64,000 nucleotides of DNA. Source: Eikenella halliae (GTDB taxonomy: Bacteria > Pseudomonadota > Gammaproteobacteria > Burkholderiales > Neisseriaceae). Below, one piece after another: positions 22,797-31,365 of the stretch. The stretch's first letter is position 1. Each line of letters opens with the position of its first letter. A program made the translations under genes and the position numbers. Location: positions 62,001-126,000 of the forward strand of contig NZ_LXSQ01000028.1 in the NCBI RefSeq assembly GCF_001648475.1, read 5' to 3'. The notes under the pieces were generated by a model, which worked only from the letters and a program-made list of their open reading frames with translations, had not been told where the DNA came from and searched no databases.

Positions 22797-23342
22797 ATGG
22801 CGAAACGCAGCACACTGGCCACCCTGCCGGAAGACATCCGCCACGCCTTCGAGCGCAAGTTGGCCGAAAACGGCTTTGCCAACTATACCGAGCTGACCCA
22901 ATGGCTGCATGAGCAAGGTTACGAAGTCAGCCGTTCCGCCGTGCACCGTTACGGGCAGCAGGTGGAGCGGCGTTATGCCAGCATCAAAGCCAGCACCGAG
23001 GCAGCACGGCTGATTGCCGAAGGGGCGAACGACGAAGGCGACACCCGCTCTGAAGCCCTGATGGCACTGGTGCAGACCGAGCTGTTTGATGCACTGGTGG
23101 CTATCGGCGAAGTGCCGGATGAGGATTTGTCGCCCATGCAGCGCTTCGACATGATGAGCGAAGGCGCACGACGCATGGCGGGCTTTATCTCCGCCGGTAC
23201 ACGATTGAAAGAATATCAAGCCAAAGTGAAAGCCAAAGTGGCCGCTGCTGCCGATGATGTAGCCAAACAGGCTAGAAAAGGTGGCTTGTCCGACGAAGCG
23301 GCCGAAGCCATCCGTAAACAGATCTTGGGGATTGCGTCATGA
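22797..23342 (+). CDS. Terminase small subunit (DUF3486, Mu gp27-like)
   Basis: The 181-residue protein has MAKRSTLATLPEDIRHAFERKL and a helix-turn-helix (YTELTQWLHEQGYEVSRSAVHRYG), as in DUF3486 proteins. It recognises phage DNA for packaging. The ATG at 22794 is also possible; GGGAGG lies just ahead. It overlaps the large terminase by four bases. Confidence 0.88.
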   Translation: MAKRSTLATLPEDIRHAFERKLAENGFANYTELTQWLHEQGYEVSRSAVHRYGQQVERRYASIKASTEAARLIAEGANDEGDTRSEALMALVQTELFDALVAIGEVPDEDLSPMQRFDMMSEGARRMAGFISAGTRLKEYQAKVKAKVAAAADDVAKQARKGGLSDEAAEAIRKQILGIAS

Positions 23343-24862
23343 GGCAGCAGCCTGAAAGCACCAGTCCGGCCAAACGGTCGACTGAAGACCGCACCCCGAT
23401 GGCGCTGCTGCCTTATCAGCAGCGCTGGTGCGCCGATACTTCGCCGGTCAAGCTGTGCGAAAAATCGCGCCGTATCGGTTTGAGCTGGGGCGAGGCCGCC
23501 GACACCGCGCTGCTGGCCGCCTCGGCAAACGGCATGGACAGTTGGTACATCGGCTATAACAAAGACATGGCTATCGAATTCATCCGCGACTGTGCCAACT
23601 GGGCGAAGTTCTACGGCTTGGCAGCGGGTGAAATTGAAGAAACCGAGGAAGTGTTTGCGGAGGGCGACGAACAGAAATCCGTGCTTGCCTTCGTCATTCG
23701 TTTTGCCTCCGGCTGGCGTGTTACCGCCCTGTCCAGCCGCCCCTCCAACCTGCGCGGTAAGCAGGGGCGCGTCATCATTGACGAGGCGGCGTTCCACGAG
23801 CAGCTCGGCGAGCTGCTCAAAGCTGCAATGGCCTTGCTGATGTGGGGCGGTCAGGTACACATCATCTCCACCCACGACGGCGTGGACAACCCGTTCAATG
23901 AGCTGATTACAGACATCCGCGCGGGCAAAAAGCCGTATTCCATCCACCGCATTACCTTTGACGAAGCAGTCGAGCAGGGGCTGTACCGCCGTATCTGCCT
24001 GCGGCGGGGCTTGGAGTGGACGGCGGCGGGAGAGGCAGATTGGTGCAAGGAAATCCGCGACTTCTACGGCGAGGATGCCAGCGAGGAATTGGACTGCATC
24101 CCGAAAAACGGCGGCGGCAAATGGCTCAACCGCGCCTTGATCGAAAGCCGCATGAATCCGTACACGCCGGTTATCCGCTACGATCAGAGCGACGACTTCG
24201 GCCTGCTCCCCGAACCGCGCCGTGCCGCCGAGGTGGCGGACTGGCTGGACGACATCCTGCAACCGCTGCTTGACGGTTTGGATAAAACCCGCACCAGCTT
24301 TGTCGGCGAAGACTTTGCCCGCAGCGGCGACCGCACCGTTATCGTCCCTTTGCTGCAACAGCCGAACCTAGCCCTGAAGCCGCCCTTTGTATTGGAACTG
24401 GGCAATATGCCCTTCGCCCAGCAGGAGCAGATTATGAAGCACCTGCTGCACGGCCTGCCCAATCTGCGCGGCGTGGCATTGGATGCGCGCGGCAACGGCC
24501 AATCCATTGCCGAAGCCATGCGCGACGAATTCGGCGCGGAGGTATGCGAGGCAGTCATGCTGTCCGAAAACTGGTACCGCACCCATACCGCCCCGTTCAA
24601 AGCCGCCCTCGAAGACGGCACGCTGACTGACCTGCCGCGCGACGAAGACATCCTGACCGACCTGCGCGCCTTCGAACTGGTCAAAGGCGTGCCGCGTATT
24701 CCCGATACCCGCACCAAAGGGGCGGACGGCAAAAAACGCCACGGCGACGCGGCGATTGCCTTTGTCTTGGCACACTACGCCAGCCGCGAACTGAACACCG
24801 GCCCGGTACGTGTGGCCAGCCGTAAAATCCGCCGCAGCAGCCCCTTAACCCGAGGATACTGA
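23339..24862 (+). CDS. Terminase large subunit (Mu gp28-like)
   Basis: The 507-residue packaging motor has an N-terminal ATPase with a Walker A-like EKSRRIGLSW (about 40-50) and Walker B RVIIDEAAF (about 140). The C-terminal nuclease domain has GEDFARSGDRT and VALDARGNG, whose acidic residues bind metal. The length is normal. It sits between the small terminase and portal genes. Confidence 0.93.
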   Translation: MRQQPESTSPAKRSTEDRTPMALLPYQQRWCADTSPVKLCEKSRRIGLSWGEAADTALLAASANGMDSWYIGYNKDMAIEFIRDCANWAKFYGLAAGEIEETEEVFAEGDEQKSVLAFVIRFASGWRVTALSSRPSNLRGKQGRVIIDEAAFHEQLGELLKAAMALLMWGGQVHIISTHDGVDNPFNELITDIRAGKKPYSIHRITFDEAVEQGLYRRICLRRGLEWTAAGEADWCKEIRDFYGEDASEELDCIPKNGGGKWLNRALIESRMNPYTPVIRYDQSDDFGLLPEPRRAAEVADWLDDILQPLLDGLDKTRTSFVGEDFARSGDRTVIVPLLQQPNLALKPPFVLELGNMPFAQQEQIMKHLLHGLPNLRGVALDARGNGQSIAEAMRDEFGAEVCEAVMLSENWYRTHTAPFKAALEDGTLTDLPRDEDILTDLRAFELVKGVPRIPDTRTKGADGKKRHGDAAIAFVLAHYASRELNTGPVRVASRKIRRSSPLTRGY

Positions 24863-24863
24863 T

Positions 24864-26357
24864 ATGGCCAAACCCCACTTCAAACTCAAAACCGCCAACG
24901 GTGCGGTTACCCTCCAACCCGCCGACCTGACCGCCCACCTCGCCGTTGCCCAACGCTTTTGGGGCATCGGCGGTTTCGGCGGCTACCTGCCCAACCCCGA
25001 CCCCGTGTTGAAAAAGCTCGGGCGCGACATCTCGGTTTACCGCGAGCTGCTGTCCGACCCGATTGTCGCCGGCCATGTGCGCCGCCGGAAGTCGGCCGTG
25101 GCCGGTATGGAATGGCGCATCGAAGCCAACGGTGCGCCCGATACGGTTTGCGATACCTTCGCCGAGCTGTTCGCCGGCTTTGATTTGTACCGCCTCATCA
25201 ACCAAATCCTAGATGCTACCCTGTACGGCTATCAGCCCTTGGAAATCATCTGGCAGCGGGGCAGTCTGTGGCTGCCGTCCGAAATCGTGGCCAAGCCGCA
25301 GGAGTGGTTTCAGTTCGACCAAGACGGGCAGCTGCGCTTCCGCCTTTCAGGCAGCCTGAACGACGAACCGGTACCGGCCTTTAAATTCCTGTGCCCGACC
25401 CACAATGCCAGCTACATCAACCCATACGGCATCGGCGATTTGTCCTGCATCTACTGGCCGACCATCTTCAAACGCGGCGGTCTGAAATTCTGGGCGGAGT
25501 TCAGTGAGAAATTCGGCGCACCGTGGATCATCGGCCGCGAGCCGCGCAGCAATACCGACCAAGACACCGACCGCCTGCTGGATGCTTTGGAGCAGCTAAT
25601 CGGCAACTCGGTGGCCACCATCCCTGATGACAGCAGCGTCGAAATCAAAGAGGCGGCTGGTAAACAGGGCAGCGCCGATGTGTACGACCGCTTTATCCGC
25701 TACTGTCGCTCTGAGATTGCTATTGCGCTGCTCGGCCAAGACCAGACCACCGAAAAAGACAGCACCCACGCCAGCGCCACCGCAGGTTTGGAGGTAACCA
25801 AGGATATTCGGGACAACGATTGCCGCATCGTCGAAGGCTGCCTGAACCGGCTCATTGACTGGATCTGCGGTTTCAACTTTGCCGCCGACACCCCGCGCCC
25901 TCAATTTGTTTTGTACACCGAAGAAGCAGGCGACAAGACCTTGGCCGAACGCGACCAAATCCTGACCGGCTGCGGCGTGCAATTATCCGAAAGCTACTGG
26001 AAACGCGCCTACAACCTGAGCGACGACGATATTGTTCAGGTAGCCTCTCCGCCAAATGCGACGCCGGCGTCACCTTTGGCCGACTTCGCCGAGCACCGGC
26101 CGGCTGCCGATGCCGGCTTGGTCATCGACAGCCTCGCCCCGCTTTCAGGTAGCCTCAACGCACAGGGGCAGGCATTAACTGATGCGCTGGTCGGCAGCCT
26201 GAAACAGGGGGCGGCCACGCCCGAAGCAGTGCTGGACAGGCTGACCGCCGCTTATCCGAATATGGATGATGCCGCGCTTCAAGAGGAGTTGGCACGCTTA
26301 ATCTTCCTGGCCGAACTGGTCGGCAGGGTGGAAGCCGCTGAGGAACTGAACAGATGA
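24864..26357 (+). CDS. Portal protein (DUF935, Mu gp29-like)
   Basis: The 497-residue protein is of the DUF935 portal family; it forms the ring through which DNA enters the head. Typical stretches are EFSEKFGAPWIIGREPR and LLGQDQTTEKDS. Within its 3' part lie several uptake sequences of two dialects (near 25348, 25840, 26037, 26144) and an imperfect palindrome related to that at 18066. This 3' part (about residues 390-430) is probably a tolerant linker. Confidence 0.93.
   Translation: MAKPHFKLKTANGAVTLQPADLTAHLAVAQRFWGIGGFGGYLPNPDPVLKKLGRDISVYRELLSDPIVAGHVRRRKSAVAGMEWRIEANGAPDTVCDTFAELFAGFDLYRLINQILDATLYGYQPLEIIWQRGSLWLPSEIVAKPQEWFQFDQDGQLRFRLSGSLNDEPVPAFKFLCPTHNASYINPYGIGDLSCIYWPTIFKRGGLKFWAEFSEKFGAPWIIGREPRSNTDQDTDRLLDALEQLIGNSVATIPDDSSVEIKEAAGKQGSADVYDRFIRYCRSEIAIALLGQDQTTEKDSTHASATAGLEVTKDIRDNDCRIVEGCLNRLIDWICGFNFAADTPRPQFVLYTEEAGDKTLAERDQILTGCGVQLSESYWKRAYNLSDDDIVQVASPPNATPASPLADFAEHRPAADAGLVIDSLAPLSGSLNAQGQALTDALVGSLKQGAATPEAVLDRLTAAYPNMDDAALQEELARLIFLAELVGRVEAAEELNR
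26052..26079. repeat. Imperfect palindrome inside the portal gene
   Basis: CCAAATGCGACGCC faces GGCGTCACCTTTGG with two mismatches. It shares a 13-base core with the palindrome at 18066-18091. Confidence 0.6.
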
Positions 26358-27259
26358 ATCCAGAAGACATCAAAGTCATCTTCGGCATGCAACCCGAAGC
26401 CGCTGTGGCCTATCTGCAGCAGAAGGGCATCAACGTATCGTGGGACTGGCAGGACATGTTGGATGATGCGCACGCCACCGCCTTCACCGTGGCCAAAACC
26501 GCCCGCATGGATGTGGTCGGCGATATCTATGCCGCCGTGGTCAAAGCCGCCGAAAGCGGGCAGACCTTGGAGCAGTTCGGCGAGCAGCTGACGCCGGTAT
26601 TGCAGGCCAAAGGCTGGTGGGGCAGGCAGGATATGCCGCACCCGGACACCGGCGAAATCCAAACCGTGCGCCTGGGCAGCCCGCACCGCCTGAAAACCAT
26701 CTATCTGACCAATATGCAGTCGGCCTATATGGCGGGGCGTTATGCCGAAATGATGGATGCCGTGGATACGCACCCTTATTGGGAATACGTGGCAGTCAAT
26801 GATGAGCGCACCCGTGAGACCCATCGTATGCTGCACGGCAGCGTTTATGCCGCCGATGATCCGGTGTGGGATACCCTGTACCCGCCCTTGGATTACCGTT
26901 GCCGCTGCCGGGTTCGACCCTTATCGCGCAGCCGGGGCGAAGGCCGCGTGCAGCCCAGCCCGAAGCTGGAAACCCAAACCGTGGATATCGGCGAGAACCC
27001 GTACACCGGCGAAGAACGCCATGCCCGGCGTACCGGTATTCGCATCAACGGCAAATTCGTCGCCCCCAATGCCGGCTTCAATGCCAACCAAGGAAAAGCC
27101 ATGCTCTCGCGCATGGCTTCGGTGGCGGTGGATAAGGCGCAGGCCGCCCATCCCGATATTGCCCGTGTGGCGCTGCGGCAGATGATGGGCAACGAGCGTT
27201 TCAAATCCTCGCTCAATGCCGCCCAATTGGCTTGGGTAATTAATCTATTGAAAGGATGA
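26354..27259 (+). CDS. Minor head protein F (Mu gp30-like)
   Basis: The 301-residue protein matches the Mu F head morphogenesis family, with NDERTRETHRMLHG and the Cys-containing PPLDYRCRCRVRPLS motif near residues 150-195. It is packaged with the portal and assists head completion. It overlaps the portal gene by four bases. Confidence 0.92.
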   Translation: MNPEDIKVIFGMQPEAAVAYLQQKGINVSWDWQDMLDDAHATAFTVAKTARMDVVGDIYAAVVKAAESGQTLEQFGEQLTPVLQAKGWWGRQDMPHPDTGEIQTVRLGSPHRLKTIYLTNMQSAYMAGRYAEMMDAVDTHPYWEYVAVNDERTRETHRMLHGSVYAADDPVWDTLYPPLDYRCRCRVRPLSRSRGEGRVQPSPKLETQTVDIGENPYTGEERHARRTGIRINGKFVAPNAGFNANQGKAMLSRMASVAVDKAQAAHPDIARVALRQMMGNERFKSSLNAAQLAWVINLLKG

Positions 27260-27747
27260 CGATGCTGGAAATCAGCCTGGACGACAGCGACCTGCAACGC
27301 GGCCTCGGCCAACTGTTGCGCAACGCCCGCCACCCGCGCCCGATGATGCGAGCCATTGCCGCCGAACTGCTCAGCATCACCGAAGACAACTTCGCCCACG
27401 AAAGCTGGGGTGGTAGGAAATGGCCGGCTACCGCTCGCGGCGGCAAAATCCTGCAAAAGAGCGGGCAGCTGGCCGCCAGCATCCACACCGCCTCCGGCAG
27501 CAACTTCGCCCGCATCGGCACCAACAAACCCTACGCCGCCATCCACCAGTTCGGCGGCACGGTCAAAGCCAAAAACAAACCCTATTTGGTGTTCAAAGTC
27601 GGCGACGGCTTCCGCAGGGTCAAACAGGTCAAAATCCCGGCACGCCCCTACCTGCCGATGAGCAAAGGCGGTACACTTCAGGCCGGTGCCGAATCCCGCC
27701 TGCTGGATGTCGCCCTCGATGCCCTGGCACGGGGTGTCCGGAAATAA
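27256..27747 (+). CDS. Virion morphogenesis protein G (Mu gp31-like)
   Basis: The 163-residue protein belongs to the phage virion morphogenesis family (Mu G/P2 S related), with KWPATARGGKILQKSGQLAASI and YAAIHQFGGTVKAK. It is needed for tail or head joining. A second ATG at 27262 is preceded by AAGG at better spacing. It is the last gene of the rightward late operon and is followed by a terminator. Confidence 0.88.
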   Translation: MTMLEISLDDSDLQRGLGQLLRNARHPRPMMRAIAAELLSITEDNFAHESWGGRKWPATARGGKILQKSGQLAASIHTASGSNFARIGTNKPYAAIHQFGGTVKAKNKPYLVFKVGDGFRRVKQVKIPARPYLPMSKGGTLQAGAESRLLDVALDALARGVRK

Positions 27748-27750
27748 AAA

Positions 27751-27780
27751 AGCGGGCAAATCCGCCCGCTCCGTTTTGTT
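27751..27780 (+). terminator. Terminator of the rightward late operon
   Basis: AGCGGGC pairs with GCCCGCT around a 6-base loop and is followed by CCGTTTTGTT. It lies 4 bases past the gpG stop. Confidence 0.85.
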
Positions 27781-27794
27781 GCACCCAGTGCAAC
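27778..27794. repeat. Short perfect inverted repeat near the prophage end
   Basis: GTTGCAC-CCA-GTGCAAC lies between the terminator and the repeated end motifs. It could be a regulator or host factor site, or part of the transposition end. Confidence 0.4.
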
Positions 27795-27846
27795 GTTGTT
27801 ACAAATTTCCCATCCCCCTTCATCCATCCTCATCCAACTTAATCCC

Positions 27847-27888
27847 ATTTATCTCACAGACCCCTTATATTTATCTCACTGGGTTTCA
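27847..27888. mobile_element. Predicted right end of the prophage (transposase sites)
   Basis: ATTTATCTCAC occurs at 27847-27857 and 27869-27879, exactly 22 bases apart. It is followed by a CA at 27887-27888. Mu-type phages end in CA, with transposase sites repeated at 22-base intervals close to the end. The first host-dialect uptake sequence appears shortly after, at 27927. The exact end needs the left end for proof. Confidence 0.55.
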
Positions 27889-28297
27889 CTTTGCCGCCGT
27901 CTTGGCGATTGCCAGCAGATCGAGAGGCTACCTGAAAAGTAGTGGCGCGGCTTAAGCCAGGCAAACAAACTTTACCTTCGCCTGCCGGTTTTTTTGTAAA
28001 AGCCGACCGTGCCGTTATCTGGCGGCCGTTTATTGACCTGGGTCAAGCTATTCTTGTTTCAGGGTATTTTTCTCCCAAACCTAGGCTTTTCTGTCTAAAA
28101 CACGGCAAAAACAGCTCCTTCCGCTTGAAAATTTAACGTAATGATTTCCACAAATATGTTAAGCTTATGCCGTTTGGCAGTGAAGACGTTTGCGCCTTCG
28201 GCGCGGCGTTCGATTGCCGGATGGGGGCTGCTGAAGTTGGGCAGTACGGCCTGGCCGGGCAGCCGTTTTATGTTTGTTGAATCGGAGTGTTGTTATC
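27889..28297. other. Intergenic host DNA before cstA
   Basis: No convincing gene is seen. The stretch holds one uptake sequence (27927-27939). Several short open frames have no ribosome binding site. Promoter elements for cstA must lie here but none stood out. Confidence 0.6.
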
Positions 28298-30388
28298 ATG
28301 AACAAACTCAAAAGCTTCCTGATATGGGGCGTTGTGGTGCTGCTCGGTTTGGCCGCGTTCACCACTTTGGCTATCCATCGCGGTGAGCAGGTCAGTGCGG
28401 TGTGGATGGTGATTGCTGCCGTCTCCGTATATGCCATTGCCTACCGCTTTTATAGCCTCTACATTGCCAAAAACGTAATGCAGCTCGACCCGAACCGGCT
28501 CACGCCGGCCGAGCGCCATAACGATGGCTTGGACTATGTGCCGACGCACAAAGGCGTGCTGTTCGGCCATCATTTTGCCGCCATCGCCGGCGCCGGCCCG
28601 TTGGTAGGCCCGGTATTGGCCGCGCAAATGGGTTATCTGCCCGGCACGCTGTGGATTATCTTCGGCGTGGTGTTTGCCGGTGCGGTTCAGGATGCGATGG
28701 TGTTGTTCGTGTCTATGCGCCGTGACGGCAAATCCTTGGGCGATATCGTGAAACAAGAGCTGGGCACCGTAGCCGGTGTGATTGCCTCCATCGGTATTTT
28801 GATGATCATGGTGATCATCATGGCCGTGCTGGCGCTGATTGTGGTAAAAGCTCTGGTTCACAGCCCGTGGGGTACGTTCACCATCGCCGTTACCATCCCG
28901 ATCGCCCTGTTTATGGGCATCTACACCCGCTATATCCGTCCGGGCAAAATCGGCGAGATTTCCATCGTCGGCTTTATCCTGCTGGTGTTGGCGATTGTGT
29001 ATGGTAAAAACGTGGCCGAAAGCTCCTTCGGGCATATCTTCGATCTGGAAGGCCTGTCTATCGCCTGGGCAGTGATGATCTACGGTTTCATTGCTTCCGT
29101 GCTGCCGGTGTGGCTGCTACTCACCCCGCGTGACTACCTCTCCACCTTCCTGAAAATCGGTACCATCATTGCATTGGCTTTGGGCATTATCATCGTTAGC
29201 CCGCCGCTGCAAATGCACGCGGTTACCCGTTTCACCGACGGTACTGGCCCGGTATTCTCAGGCCACCTGTTCCCCTTCCTGTTCATCACCATCGCCTGTG
29301 GTGCGGTATCCGGCTTCCATGCCCTGATTTCTTCAGGTACCACTCCGAAAATGGTTGAAAACGAAGAACACGTACGCATGATCGGCTACGGCGGCATGAT
29401 TATGGAAAGCTTTGTGGCCATTATGGCGCTGGCTGCCGCCGCTTCGCTCGACCCGGGCGTGTACTTCGCCATGAACAGCCCGGCCGCCCTCATCGGCACC
29501 GACGCTGCCAATGCCGCACACGTGATTACCACCCAGCTGGGTTTCCCGGTAAGCGAAGCTACCCTGCTGCACGTGGCCAAAGAGGTGGGGGAACACACCA
29601 TCCTGTCTCGTGCAGGCGGTGCGCCGACTCTGGCCGTGGGTATGGCTCACATTATGAGCCAGCTGATCCCGGGCGAAAGCATGATGGCATTCTGGTATCA
29701 CTTCGCGTTGCTGTTTGAAGCCCTGTTCATCCTGACTGCTGTGGACGCCGGTACCCGTGTGGCTCGCTTCATGATCCAGGACTTGGGCAGTATCTTCTAC
29801 AAACCCTTCGGCAACACCGACAGCCTACCGGCTAACTTGATTGCCACCTTCATGGCCGTTGCACTGTGGGGCTACTTCCTCTACACCGGTGTAACCGACC
29901 CGCTGGGCGGCATCAACTCCCTGTGGCCGTTGTTCGGCATCGCCAACCAGATGCTCGCAGGCGTGGCGCTGATCCTGTGTACAGTGGTTCTGATTAAGAT
30001 GAAACGTGACCGCTACATCTGGGTTACTTTGGTTCCGGCGCTCGGCGTATTGTTGGTAACCTGCTATGCCGGTTGGCAAAAAGTGTTCGATTCCAACCCT
30101 CGCGTAAGCTTTATGGCTCATGCTGCCAAATATAAAGCAGCCTTGGCTAACGGCGAAATCTTGGCTCCGGCCAAAACCGCTGAGGAAATGGGTCGCATTG
30201 CCTTCAACGACTATGTAAACTCCGGCCTGACCGTGCTCTTCCTGGCCGTAGTGGTGGTAGTGGGGATTTACGGCCTTCAGGTAGCCCTGAAAGCCCGCAA
30301 AGTCGGCTGGCCGACTGCCCACGAAATCCCGCCGGTATTCCGTAACGAAACCACCGGAGCAAGCGCCGAGGCTGTGAATGAAGCATAA
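28298..30388 (+). CDS. cstA: CstA-family carbon starvation/pyruvate transporter
   Basis: The 696-residue membrane protein has at least 16 hydrophobic segments and the CstA family sequence around residues 80-125 (GHHFAAIAGAGPLVGPVLAAQMGYLPGTLW). CstA and BtsT proteins take up peptides or pyruvate, so cstA is used as a family name rather than a proven substrate. The ATG at 28298 follows GGAG. The 3' end overlaps the small ybdD-type gene by 11 bases, the conserved partner arrangement. Confidence 0.92.
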   Translation: MNKLKSFLIWGVVVLLGLAAFTTLAIHRGEQVSAVWMVIAAVSVYAIAYRFYSLYIAKNVMQLDPNRLTPAERHNDGLDYVPTHKGVLFGHHFAAIAGAGPLVGPVLAAQMGYLPGTLWIIFGVVFAGAVQDAMVLFVSMRRDGKSLGDIVKQELGTVAGVIASIGILMIMVIIMAVLALIVVKALVHSPWGTFTIAVTIPIALFMGIYTRYIRPGKIGEISIVGFILLVLAIVYGKNVAESSFGHIFDLEGLSIAWAVMIYGFIASVLPVWLLLTPRDYLSTFLKIGTIIALALGIIIVSPPLQMHAVTRFTDGTGPVFSGHLFPFLFITIACGAVSGFHALISSGTTPKMVENEEHVRMIGYGGMIMESFVAIMALAAAASLDPGVYFAMNSPAALIGTDAANAAHVITTQLGFPVSEATLLHVAKEVGEHTILSRAGGAPTLAVGMAHIMSQLIPGESMMAFWYHFALLFEALFILTAVDAGTRVARFMIQDLGSIFYKPFGNTDSLPANLIATFMAVALWGYFLYTGVTDPLGGINSLWPLFGIANQMLAGVALILCTVVLIKMKRDRYIWVTLVPALGVLLVTCYAGWQKVFDSNPRVSFMAHAAKYKAALANGEILAPAKTAEEMGRIAFNDYVNSGLTVLFLAVVVVVGIYGLQVALKARKVGWPTAHEIPPVFRNETTGASAEAVNEA

Positions 30389-30584
30389 GCTGAAACAGCG
30401 CCTCTATCAGGCTTGGAAAACAGCCAAGCTGACTGCCAACCTGATGGTGGGCGTGCCGGATTATGCCAACTACGTGGCACGCCAACGGCGCTACAACCCC
30501 AACGCACCGGTGATGACCGAGCAGCAGTTTGCCGACTACTGCCGCAAACGCCGCTGCGGAGCCAACGGCGGCCGCTGCTGCTGA
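30378..30584 (+). CDS. YbdD/YjiX-family small protein
   Basis: The 68-residue protein (DUF466) has LMVGVPDYANYVARQRRYNPNAP and a Cys-rich end (KRRCGANGGRCC). Members lie next to cstA/btsT genes and are needed for transport in E. coli; the mechanism is unclear. It overlaps the transporter gene, so the two are coupled. Confidence 0.88.
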   Translation: MKHKLKQRLYQAWKTAKLTANLMVGVPDYANYVARQRRYNPNAPVMTEQQFADYCRKRRCGANGGRCC

Positions 30585-30607
30585 CCTGGCTCCCATAATC
30601 AAACCAA

Positions 30608-30651
30608 ACCGCTTGAAAAGGTATGCCTTCTCAAGCGGTTTTTTTTTTCAG
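30608..30651 (+). terminator. Terminator after the cstA operon
   Basis: AACCGCTTGA pairs with TCAAGCGGTT across a short loop that itself can pair (AAGG/CCTT), and T10 follows. Confidence 0.9.
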
Positions 30652-30660
30652 GCTGCGGAT

Positions 30661-30764
30661 TGTAGTGGATTAACAAAAATCAGGACAAGGCGGCGAGCCG
30701 CAGACAGTACAGGTAGTACGGCAAGGCGAGGCAACGCTGTACTGGTTTTTGTTAATTCACTATA
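30661..30764. mobile_element. Correia repeat element, short form
   Basis: The element starts TGTAGTGGATTAAC and ends GTTAATTCACTATA, with the internal GACAAGGCGGCGAGCCGCAG and GGCAAGGCGAGGCAACGC typical of Neisseria Correia elements (CREE). At 104 bp it is the internally deleted size. These non-autonomous elements insert at TA and can bring promoters or RNase III sites. Most of the 30585-30918 gap is this element and the terminator. Confidence 0.85.
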
Positions 30765-30805
30765 AAGCAGGGTGCGGCGGCAGATGTGCAGATGGGGCGA
30801 ACAAA

Positions 30806-30860
30806 CCGGCCTGACTGCCGCTGCAACGTTGGTCCGCCTTGCCGTATTTCTATACTGGGC
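30806..30860. repeat. Decayed Correia-like fragment
   Basis: AACGTTGGTCCGCCTTGCCGT resembles the reverse complement of the Correia core. No terminal repeats are seen. Other such fragments lie near 37.75 and 52.25 kb. Confidence 0.45.
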
Positions 30861-30918
30861 GCGGCCAGCACCCTGTATCAAAATCAAATCCGGCCTGCCA
30901 TATGGTTTTCAGGTAGCC

Positions 30919-31365
30919 TCAACGGGGTTTCAACGGCACAAATCCTGCAAACTGGCGCACGGCCTCCTGCCAGCTTTCTGGGGTTTGGAACTGCATCTCG
31001 CCGTTGTCGATTCGTTGGGCAACCTGAGTCGTGTGGGCTTGGGTGAGCTTTTCGCCGCTTGCCGCGTCGCGCAGGGTGTAGTCGATGCGCAGGCAGCTTT
31101 CGTATTCGGTCATAACCATATCTACGCAGACTTTCTGGCCGAAGCGGGCGGGGCGGATGTATTTGAGGTCGAGCTTCACCACCGGCCAGACGTAGCCGTG
31201 CTTGAGCATGGCGTTGTAGTTGTAGCCGATGGCATCGAGGAAGGCGCAGCGGGCGACTTCGAGGTATTTCACGTAGTGGCCGTGCCAGACGATCTGCATC
31301 ACGTCCACATCAAAAAAGGGGACTTCGATTTCGGCGCTGTGGCGGCAGTAGATGTGTTTAGCCAT
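30919..31365 (-). CDS. Acyl-CoA thioesterase (hotdog fold)
   Basis: The 148-residue protein matches 4-hydroxybenzoyl-CoA thioesterases. The family motif is VDVMQIVWHGHYVKYLEVARCAFL with the catalytic Asp in DVDVMQ. The gene overlaps the upstream glycosyltransferase-acyltransferase by eight bases. That pair occurs in aryl polyene lipid clusters, where the thioesterase frees the polyene chain. The other cluster genes are not in this window. Confidence 0.85.
   Translation of the reverse strand: MAKHIYCRHSAEIEVPFFDVDVMQIVWHGHYVKYLEVARCAFLDAIGYNYNAMLKHGYVWPVVKLDLKYIRPARFGQKVCVDMVMTEYESCLRIDYTLRDAASGEKLTQAHTTQVAQRIDNGEMQFQTPESWQEAVRQFAGFVPLKPR

Noticed and set aside
28141..28386. Small plus-strand frame before cstA
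   Set aside because: Overlaps the cstA start in another frame and lacks a ribosome binding site.
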